NCBI GenBank assembly: GCA_905213895.1
Contig: CAJMKE010000023.1
Coordinates: 1 to 22,091, forward strand
DNA from: an uncultured Alistipes sp.
Lineage (GTDB): Bacteria; Bacteroidota; Bacteroidia; Bacteroidales; Rikenellaceae
Direction of reading: 5' to 3'
DNA length: 22,091 nucleotides
The position numbers and the translations under genes were made by a program. Positions within the stretch are counted from its first letter, which is position 1. Each line of letters opens with the position of its first letter. Of this stretch, positions 6,819-12,421 are shown piece after piece. A model generated the notes under the pieces. It worked only from the letters and a program-made list of their open reading frames with translations, did not search any database and was not told where the DNA came from.

Positions 6819-8924
6819 CTACCGCCTTCTTCTCCTTATAATCGCGAAAATCACGATTGCGACCGCTGCCGCCGCGGCGAGACACATCGGCATCGGATTG
6901 AAGCCGCGCTCCTTGTCCGCTTCGGCGAACGGGTCGTCGCCGAGGTACTCTCCGTCGGCGATTAGTTCCAGCGCGCGTTCGAGTATCGTGTCTTTTTCGC
7001 CGAATATCTCGTCGGGCGTCAGCGGCACTTCGTAGTCGGGCAGCACTCCGCGACCGTAGGGTATGCGGTCGCACTCGGTCGTGTCGAATACGAGCCTTAC
7101 GAGCGGCATGTAGAAGGTGAACATCGAGTTCGGCAGTTGTATTTCGGCGAATTTGTAAGCCGTCATGTAGTGATACGCCGTGCGGGTTTCGCGCCCGACT
7201 ATCGCTCCGCGGTGATTGCGCATTACGGCTGCGGGCAGCATCGCGGCTGCCGACACGCTGTTCTCGTCGGCAAGCACATAGATGCGCCCCTTGTAGTTCA
7301 CCGCGCTGTCGGGCAGGATTATGTTCTGCGTCTCGTCGTTGCGCAGGACGAAACCGTCGATTCCCTTCTCGGGCGCATACTCCTCGAACATGAAATCTTC
7401 CGGCGAACGGTTGAGCGACCGTTTCATCGATTCGAACCGCCCGCGTTTGAGAACCTGCGCATAGCCGCCGCGAGCCTTCGACGGCTCGTCGAGCAGATAC
7501 GACAGAATGCGCGCGAGTACCTTCGTGTCGCCGCCGCTGTTGTTGCGCACGTCGATTATCAGATTCGGTGTCGCGGCATGTGCGGCGATGTAGTCGCGTA
7601 TGCCGTCCACCTCGGTTTCGTTCAGTACGAACGTCGATATGCCGATGTACGCCGTCGAATCGTTCAACTCGCGCATCGAACAGTTGCCGTCGCGATACAT
7701 GTTGGTTCTCATGTATCTGTTCCAGTTCGGTCGCAGTTCGGGGTCGCCGCCGCGATATTTCCAGCCCTTGAACTCGCGACGCTCTCCGTCGGCGAACTCG
7801 ATTGTCATGTCGCCGTCGCGCGATGCGCCCGGCGCGTAGTTCTGGTAGATGCCCGATGCCCCCACAGCCAGCATCGACTCGGTGCGGCTCCGGACACCGG
7901 CGTCGTATCTCGATATGAAACTTTCGACCATTCCGCGTATCGAATCGGCGGGAATGCCGTCCACCGCGGCGATTTCGCGCCCGTAGTAATCCCAATAGGG
8001 CTTGTGGCACATCGTTACCAGCAGTTTGCCGCCGAAGAATCCGAAATAGAGTTGCGGCAGCGCGATTTCGTGGGTCTCCTCCTCGTCGGGGTAGAGCAGG
8101 AAATGGCTGTCGTGAATCCGTGCCGCGATGCGCTGCATCTCGATGCCGAAATCCTTGCGCGATATGCCGCCGTGCGTTTTGGCAACGATTTCGCTCTCGA
8201 ATGCCGCCAACTCCTTGTCCGAAATTACGTCGTGCAGCGACGGATAGGCTTCGCGCACGGCATCGAATATCACGGCTATGTCCTCTTTCGCCTCCGCTTC
8301 CGTCAGTGTCTGTCTGTATTCGCGCTCCTTCTGCGGAATGAAAGTCGATTTCAGTCCGAACGGCGTCATCGGGTCGGCAGGTCGGCTCATTGCGTCCGAT
8401 ACCGAAACCGAAATCGACGGCTCCGAAATCTTGTGGTACGCACGGCGTACCCTGCCTATGGCGTCGCCGCGCGATATTTTAGTGCCGGTCTTGAAGAATC
8501 TGTCCATCCACAGTCCTGCGATATGGATTTTACGCCCGTCGTCCAGTCGGATTGTAATGTCTGCCGACACGTATTTCGGGTCGATGCGACCGTTGCGCCC
8601 GTTCGATGCCAGCTCGTCTATGGCACTTTGCATGTCGTCCTTCTCGCCGACACCGATGCCGACCATGTACGTCAGCGAATAGAGATAGGATACCGAAACG
8701 TTCTCGACGATGCCGTCCGCCGGAGCGACGACCGCTGCTCCCTCGGGCGCGCCGATGAACAGACGGTCGAAATCGAGTTCGTCGCCGATATGCTGCTGCG
8801 GACGGTAGAGGATGTTCGTTCCCGCCGTTTCGCCTTCGATTACCCATTGCCACTCTCCGTCTTCGGCAGCCGCCGCGAATGCGAGCGACAGAATGCACAC
8901 CAAACCTGAAACCAACCTTTTCAT
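6819..8924 (-). CDS. S41-family peptidase with degenerate M23-like N-terminal domain and C-terminal membrane anchor
   Basis: A 701-residue protein. Residues 1-20 are a signal peptide. Residues 40-180 resemble a LytM/M23 domain (APEGAAVVAPADGIVENV, TGTKISRGDAIGRV), but the expected zinc ligands are missing: FDRLFIGAP replaces the HxGxDxAAP pattern and SEPSISVSVSD replaces GPHLHFEV. Residues 205-650 form an S41 tail-specific-type peptidase with IDVRNNSGGD (457-466) and the nucleophile region DENSVSAAAM (Ser558 likely). Residues 678-696 are a hydrophobic helix followed by five Arg, so the protein is probably tethered in the inner membrane facing the periplasm. It likely cleaves envelope proteins, with the M23-like part binding peptidoglycan or a partner. 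It has its own promoter and is not co-transcribed with the PHP gene, which has a separate promoter. Confidence 0.85.
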   Translation of the reverse strand: MKRLVSGLVCILSLAFAAAAEDGEWQWVIEGETAGTNILYRPQQHIGDELDFDRLFIGAPEGAAVVAPADGIVENVSVSYLYSLTYMVGIGVGEKDDMQSAIDELASNGRNGRIDPKYVSADITIRLDDGRKIHIAGLWMDRFFKTGTKISRGDAIGRVRRAYHKISEPSISVSVSDAMSRPADPMTPFGLKSTFIPQKEREYRQTLTEAEAKEDIAVIFDAVREAYPSLHDVISDKELAAFESEIVAKTHGGISRKDFGIEMQRIAARIHDSHFLLYPDEEETHEIALPQLYFGFFGGKLLVTMCHKPYWDYYGREIAAVDGIPADSIRGMVESFISRYDAGVRSRTESMLAVGASGIYQNYAPGASRDGDMTIEFADGERREFKGWKYRGGDPELRPNWNRYMRTNMYRDGNCSMRELNDSTAYIGISTFVLNETEVDGIRDYIAAHAATPNLIIDVRNNSGGDTKVLARILSYLLDEPSKARGGYAQVLKRGRFESMKRSLNRSPEDFMFEEYAPEKGIDGFVLRNDETQNIILPDSAVNYKGRIYVLADENSVSAAAMLPAAVMRNHRGAIVGRETRTAYHYMTAYKFAEIQLPNSMFTFYMPLVRLVFDTTECDRIPYGRGVLPDYEVPLTPDEIFGEKDTILERALELIADGEYLGDDPFAEADKERGFNPMPMCLAAAAAVAIVIFAIIRRRRR

Positions 8925-8951
8925 TTGTCTAATATTTTAGTAGTTTGTAAT

Positions 8952-9030
8952 GGCGAAGATACGAATAAGTGAGAGCAAAAGCAAATTTATTTGATTTTGC
9001 CGAGCGGGAGTATCTAAGGCGAAGCCAAAG
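8952..9030 (-). repeat. Dispersed promoter repeat, copy B
   Basis: Shares two blocks with 12255-12334: the promoter block (CTTATTCGTATCTTCG on the minus strand) and an identical 31-bp block at 9000-9030 beginning CCGAGCGGGAGTATC. The sequence between the two blocks is only partly conserved. Confidence 0.75.
8954..8985 (-). promoter_or_regulatory. Promoter of the S41 peptidase gene
   Basis: On the minus strand TTTG (8982-8985), a 20-nt gap, then TATCTTCG (8954-8961), about 30 nt before the ATG. The same spacer text TTATTCG precedes the -7 box as in the tRNA-Arg and flavin-reductase promoters. Confidence 0.72.
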
Positions 9031-9080
9031 TAGCAATAATTTATGAAAATCGGTTGGGTGACGGGATTTTTTTGCGTAAA

Positions 9081-9132
9081 GTCGTCCTTAAAGTCGTTAA
9101 GGTCTTTAAGGACCTTAACGACTTTAAGTAAA
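9081..9132. repeat. 9-bp modular repeat, locus 5, long perfect hairpin
   Basis: The best folded copy: an 18-bp perfect stem CTTAAAGTCGTTAAGGTC (9087-9104) with its complement at 9111-9128, loop TTTAAG. It stands about 75 nt beyond the plsX terminator and upstream of the S41 promoter. Confidence 0.85.
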
Positions 9133-9206
9133 AGAGCGCGGGCAGCCTGTTCATGTCTTCTTAAACGTCTTTATGTTTTTTACGTACTTAAACTATTTTA
9201 TTAAAA

Positions 9207-9239
9207 CGCGCGGGGGATTACTGTTCCCCCCCCCCGCGC
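9207..9239 (-). terminator. Terminator of plsX, with C10 run
   Basis: GCGCGGGGG (9208-9216) pairs with CCCCCGCGC (9231-9239) over 9 bp. On the minus strand the hairpin is followed by GTTTTAATAAAATAG. The right arm includes half of a ten-C run (9226-9235). Confidence 0.7.
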
Positions 9240-9260
9240 CCGAAATCTTTGCGGAATCGC

Positions 9261-10217
9261 CTATTTGCCGAAAGCCTTTTGCAGCGCGGCTACAAGACCG
9301 GTGCGTATGGTGTGTTCGGTCGAAAGAATCATGTTCTTTATGGCGAGCGGCGTCGATTTGCCGTGTCCGATTGTTACCGGAGCATTGACGCCGAGTACCG
9401 GGGTTCCGCCTGCGAGTTCGTAATTCATGCCCTCCCAGAACTTGTTCTCCACGCCGAGTTTGCGGTTGATGCCGTAGAAGCCCTCCGAGAGTTTGAGCAT
9501 CGTGTTGCCGGTGAACCCGTCGCAGATTACCACGTCGGCAATCTTGCCGGTGAAGATGTACGACGCCTCGACGTTGCCGACGAAGTTGTAGCGTCCGGCT
9601 TCGCCGCCCGCTTTCATCAACTCGTGGGCTGCCTTTGCCTGCGCATTGCCTTTCGCCTCCTCCTCGCCGATGTTGAGCAGTGCGACACGCGGATTGGCGA
9701 TGCCGAGTACCGACGCTGCGTAGGTCGAGCCTATCAGCGCGTACTGTTCGAGTACCTCGGGCTTGCAATCGACGTTCAGTCCGATGTCGAGAATCAATAC
9801 CGGAGTTCCGAGTACTGTCGGTATCGCCGTCGCAATCGTCGGACGTATGACGCCATCAATCGGCTTCACGGCATACATCGACCCGACCATCATCGCTCCC
9901 GTCGAACCCGCGCTCGCGAATCCGTCTATTGCACCCTTGGCGAGTGCGCCGAAGCCGACAGTGATGCTCGAATCCGCCTTCTGCTGGAACGCTTTCGCCG
10001 GATGGTCGCCCATCTCGATAACCTCTGTGGTCGCGACGATGTCGAAGCGGTCGTCGGCGCATCCTTCGGCGGCAATCAGTTCGCGAATGCGCTTCTCGTC
10101 GCCGAAAAGCACGATGCGGCTGTCCGCACCGATTGCGTCGAGAGCCATCACGGCTCCCTTGACTGCGGCTTCGGGGGCGAAATCGCCGCCCATTGCGTCC
10201 AAACCTATCTTAATCAT
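9261..10217 (-). CDS. plsX: Phosphate acyltransferase PlsX
   Basis: A 318-residue protein of normal family length. The N-terminus MIKIGLDAMGGDFAPEA and the inner motifs AGSTGAMMVG, LNIGEEEAKGN and CDGFTGNTMLKLSEG are diagnostic. PlsX converts acyl-ACP and phosphate to acyl-phosphate, the donor for PlsY in the first step of phospholipid synthesis, as a peripheral membrane enzyme. It follows rpmF on the minus strand with 53 nt between, the common yceD-rpmF-plsX order, but the fabH gene that often comes next is absent. A hairpin terminator sits 20-50 nt upstream of its ATG, so expression may depend on read-through or an unseen promoter. Confidence 0.96.
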   Translation of the reverse strand: MIKIGLDAMGGDFAPEAAVKGAVMALDAIGADSRIVLFGDEKRIRELIAAEGCADDRFDIVATTEVIEMGDHPAKAFQQKADSSITVGFGALAKGAIDGFASAGSTGAMMVGSMYAVKPIDGVIRPTIATAIPTVLGTPVLILDIGLNVDCKPEVLEQYALIGSTYAASVLGIANPRVALLNIGEEEAKGNAQAKAAHELMKAGGEAGRYNFVGNVEASYIFTGKIADVVICDGFTGNTMLKLSEGFYGINRKLGVENKFWEGMNYELAGGTPVLGVNAPVTIGHGKSTPLAIKNMILSTEHTIRTGLVAALQKAFGK

Positions 10218-10235
10218 GGTTTCGATAAGGTATTC

Positions 10236-10270
10236 AATAAAAAAGCACTATCGAAGTAGTGCTTTTTCCT
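10236..10270 (-). terminator. Hairpin between rpmF and plsX
   Basis: AAAAAGCACTA (10240-10250) pairs perfectly with TAGTGCTTTTT (10257-10267) around a 6-nt loop. On the minus strand, in the direction of rpmF to plsX, the stem ends in TTTTTTATT. It is symmetrical and could act on both strands. Confidence 0.82.
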
Positions 10271-10456
10271 TTACTCAGCCGCCTTCTTTTCGATAGCGAG
10301 TTTACCGCGATAGAATCCGCACTCCGGACAAACTCTGTGATAGAGGACGGAAGCACCGCAGTTCGAGCAAGTAACCACCGTAGGAACGACAGCCTTGTAG
10401 TGAGTTCTTCTCTTGTCGCGTCGTGTAGACGAGACTTTGTGTTTAGGATGTGCCAT
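10271..10456 (-). CDS. rpmF: 50S ribosomal protein L32
   Basis: A 61-residue basic protein that starts MAHPKHKVSSTRRDKRRTHY, the standard bL32 N-terminus, and has a zinc ribbon with CSNC and CPEC pairs (Cys30/33 and Cys43/46). All four cysteines are kept, so this is the zinc-binding (C+) form. It lies between yceD (57 nt upstream) and plsX. A strong hairpin begins 1-4 nt after its stop codon. Confidence 0.97.
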   Translation of the reverse strand: MAHPKHKVSSTRRDKRRTHYKAVVPTVVTCSNCGASVLYHRVCPECGFYRGKLAIEKKAAE

Positions 10457-10513
10457 AACTGTTTTTAGTATTTAAGTTTTTCAATATTTTAGTTTCTCTT
10501 TCCGAGCCGTTTG

Positions 10514-10993
10514 TCATTCCTCCGCGTCGGCATCCTCTTCCGGTGCGGGCGTAAACCGAGCCATCATGTCCGGATTGCACCCGCCGTCAGGATGAACCCT
10601 CCGGTAAGGCAGCGAAATCACGATGCTCTCGTAAATGTACTGCGCGAGCGACAGCGGTTCGCCCTGGGCAATCCACATCTGCTCGCCGTCGTAGTCGTGT
10701 ATCTCGTCCGAAAAACGCACCGTCAGGTCGCCTTCGTAGGCAATCGGGACGTCGCAGTCTTCCAGACAGCGGTCGCACTCCACCACGACCTCGCCCGAAA
10801 CGGAAGTGTGCAGGACAAGCATCGAATCCGACTTGTCGAGAACGACGTGCGCATCGCACCGTCCGCCCTTGATTTCGTTCGACTCCATCGCCTCGAACAA
10901 TGCTCCGTCTACTTCGAAATCGAATGTGTGGCGTCCGTTTCCGAGCGACCGGTAATCAATCGAGTATTTGCCCGCAGTGTCCATTTCGCGCAT
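10514..10993 (-). CDS. yceD: YceD/DUF177 family protein, 23S rRNA accumulation
   Basis: A protein of up to 159 residues with the family CxxC motif VECDRCLEDC (Cys73, Cys76) and the C-terminal GGCNPDMMARF motif. YceD proteins are linked to 23S rRNA processing or accumulation in bacteria and plants, which fits their place before rpmF. First gene of yceD-rpmF-plsX. The start is uncertain: the -7 box ends at 11002, so transcription should begin around 10993-10999. The ATG at 10993 would then be nearly leaderless, and the ATG at 10984 (MDTAGKYS) is equally or more likely. The tail is acidic (EEDADAEE). Confidence 0.9.
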   Translation of the reverse strand: MREMDTAGKYSIDYRSLGNGRHTFDFEVDGALFEAMESNEIKGGRCDAHVVLDKSDSMLVLHTSVSGEVVVECDRCLEDCDVPIAYEGDLTVRFSDEIHDYDGEQMWIAQGEPLSLAQYIYESIVISLPYRRVHPDGGCNPDMMARFTPAPEEDADAEE

Positions 10994-11001
10994 TTAGGTT
11001 G

Positions 11002-11033
11002 CAAATGTACTATAAATTCGCAAACTGTGCAAA
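11002..11033 (-). promoter_or_regulatory. Promoter of yceD-rpmF-plsX
   Basis: On the minus strand TTTG (11030-11033), a 20-nt gap, then TACATTTG (11002-11009). It sits directly against the start codon region. Confidence 0.82.
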
Positions 11034-11123
11034 AAAAACGGTTGAAAGTTGGCGGTTGCGTATGATTTTCGCTCTCCGTACCGTTTGCTGACCGACGGTG
11101 TCGTCATTGTTGCCGAATTGTTG

Positions 11124-11131
11124 TATATTTG
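11124..11131 (+). promoter_or_regulatory. -7 box of the small unknown gene
   Basis: TATATTTG, a perfect TAnnTTTG match, 18 nt before the ATG at 11150. No TTTG lies at the expected -33 distance. Confidence 0.55.
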
Positions 11132-11149
11132 CACAATCAATCGCATAAA

Positions 11150-11578
11150 ATGGGTAAGGACGCGACATATACTGTTGAAATCGGAAGCGGATTCGCCGAG
11201 TTCTGGCGTTACAATATCGCCGTAACGTGCGGCATGTTCGGAGCCGACGACGTGCAGTGCGGATTCGTGTCGGCGGAGGACAAGGTCGCGCCCGTCGGCA
11301 GCAATCTTTCCGAAGCACCGAAAGGCACGCCGTCGCGCCGCAGTGTCAGGTTCGAGGCTGGCGACTGCCACCATCTGCGCATGTACGTCTATCTGATTCC
11401 GCATTCGCTGCCGAAAGCCGTCAAAATCGCCGACTGCAAACCGTTTGCGCTGTCGATAAAAGTTTCGTACGGCGGCGAAACGGTCCTTCACGAAAAGCGT
11501 TCGATAAACCAGTGGTCGGGCGCAAGCATCGAAATCGTCGCTTCGCGCCCGCAGAACGGAGACAGCCCGTTGCCTTAA
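11150..11578 (+). CDS. Small protein of unknown function
   Basis: A 142-residue protein starting MGKDATYTVEIGSGFAEFWR. No signal peptide or membrane helix. Alternating hydrophobic residues (MYVYLIPHSL, ALSIKVSYGGETVLHE, GASIEIVAS) suggest an all-beta fold. I do not recognise the family. The frame is open upstream, but a start there would lie inside the -7 box at 11124-11131, which sets the ATG at 11150. The leader would be only about 12 nt. Its last codons (PLP stop) run into modular repeat locus 6, and the convergent flavin reductase ends 50 nt away. It is transcribed alone. Confidence 0.65.
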   Translation: MGKDATYTVEIGSGFAEFWRYNIAVTCGMFGADDVQCGFVSAEDKVAPVGSNLSEAPKGTPSRRSVRFEAGDCHHLRMYVYLIPHSLPKAVKIADCKPFALSIKVSYGGETVLHEKRSINQWSGASIEIVASRPQNGDSPLP

Positions 11579-11625
11579 AGTCCTTAAAGTCTTTAAGGTC
11601 CTTAAAGACCCTATCGCCCTTAAAG
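11573..11625. repeat. 9-bp modular repeat, locus 6, between convergent genes
   Basis: Five to six modules in register: CCTTAAAGT, CCTTAAAGT, CTTTAAGGT, CCTTAAAGA. CCTTAAAG (11573-11580) pairs with CTTTAAGG (11591-11598). The stop codon of the small unknown gene (11576-11578) is part of the first module. Confidence 0.78.
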
Positions 11626-11628
11626 CCG

Positions 11629-12230
11629 CTATTTCTTTTTCGCGCCGCGCATTTCGCTCCGTCTGGTCGAGCCTTTGACCGACCATCCGAAACCGCCTAC
11701 GAGTTCCCCGATTTTGAAGTATTCGCCGTGGGAGTAGCAGAGCAGCCCCGCTTTCTGCAAATCGAGTTTGCCCGTCCGCCCGTCTATCAGCGACTCATCG
11801 ACGAGTACGTTCACCACTTCGGCTACGAACATGTCGTGCGAGCCGAGAGGAACGATGTCTTTTACCTTGCACTCGATGGATACCGGTGCTTCGAGAATCG
11901 CGGGTGCCGCGACGACAGCCGACTTCTCGGGCGTCAGTCCGCAGCGGGCGAACTTGTCGAAATCGCGTCCCGACCTCACGCCGCACCAGTCGGTCGGCTC
12001 GGCGAGCGATTCGGTGGTAAGGTTGATTACGAATTCGCCGGTACGTTTGATTATGCCGTATGAGTGGCGTTCGGGGCGTATCGAAACATAGCACATCGGC
12101 GGTTCGGAACATATATCGTTCCCGTCCATGCGGCGGTCATGATGTTGTATTCGTCGGGCGTCGCGCCGCAACTTACCATAACGGCAGGGATGGGGTAGAC
12201 CATCGTTCCGGGTTTCCAACTTGTCTTCAT
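11629..12230 (-). pseudogene. Flavin reductase family protein, broken by a 2-bp frameshift
   Basis: Two frames together give one typical flavin-reductase-like protein of about 200 residues. The first frame reads MKTSWKPGTMVYPIPAVMVS and on to MTAAWTGTI. The second continues CSEPPMCYVSIRPERHSYGI and TGEFVINLTTESLAEPTDWC to the C-terminus. The family (FMN-binding split barrel) has exactly this continuous order. The break is at an ATATAT run (12111-12116): removing one AT pair restores the frame. As written, the first frame stops at 12051. The family binds FMN and in some members reduces it with NAD(P)H. It has a recognisable promoter (12257-12288), so either the loss is recent, the site is a slippage switch, or this is an assembly error. 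Confidence 0.85.
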
Positions 12231-12254
12231 GTTGTACATATATTATATATATGG

Positions 12255-12334
12255 TGCGAAGATACGAATAAGCGAGAGGAATGTCAAATTTATTGGGGCA
12301 TTCCCGAGCGGGAGTATCTAAGGCGAAGCCAAAG
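12255..12334 (-). repeat. Dispersed promoter repeat, copy C
   Basis: Contains the same 31-bp block as copy B (12304-12334, identical to 9000-9030) and the promoter block CTCGCTTATTCGTATCTT on the minus strand. Immediately upstream in promoter sense (12336-12352) a second CGTATCTTTGG-like box occurs, so the unit may be partly duplicated. Confidence 0.75.
12257..12288 (-). promoter_or_regulatory. Promoter of the flavin reductase gene
   Basis: On the minus strand TTTG (12285-12288), a 20-nt gap, then TATCTTCG (12257-12264), 27 nt before the chosen ATG. Confidence 0.7.
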
Positions 12335-12377
12335 CCAAAGATACGAAATAATCTCTCGATTATTTGCCGAAAAACGC

Positions 12378-12385
12378 TACCTTTG
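12378..12385 (+). promoter_or_regulatory. -7 box upstream of the DUF4015-type gene
   Basis: TACCTTTG, a TAnnTTTG match 36 nt before the ATG at 12422. A TTTG at 12363-12366 is too close to be the -33 element. Confidence 0.5.
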
Positions 12386-12421
12386 TAATCCTTTTAATCC
12401 GTATTAACCCTTATTTGAGAT

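Larger units (their letters stand above)
8925..9260. other. 336-nt intergenic region, no gene
   Basis: No coding frame is supported. It holds the S41 promoter embedded in a dispersed repeat (8952-9030), modular repeat locus 5 (9081-9132) and the plsX terminator with its C10 run (9207-9239). Confidence 0.7.

Noticed and set aside
5473..8010. One open frame of 845 codons spanning the PHP gene and much of the S41 gene
   Set aside because: The upstream 450 codons are Arg-rich antisense-like text out of frame with the S41 gene, cross the modular repeat and the PHP promoter, and precede a clear signal peptide start at 6648.
7137..8909. Long plus-strand open frame (590 codons) over the S41 gene
   Set aside because: Shadow of GC-rich coding sequence on the other strand; composition is Arg/Val/His rich with no recognisable domain.
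9226..9235. C10 tract as a phase-variation site
   Set aside because: It is intergenic, forms part of the plsX terminator stem and is not in a promoter spacer or coding frame.
12336..12352. Second full promoter for the flavin reductase
   Set aside because: A CGTATCTTTG-like box is present, but there is no TTTG at the right distance and it is about 110 nt upstream; kept only as part of the repeat.
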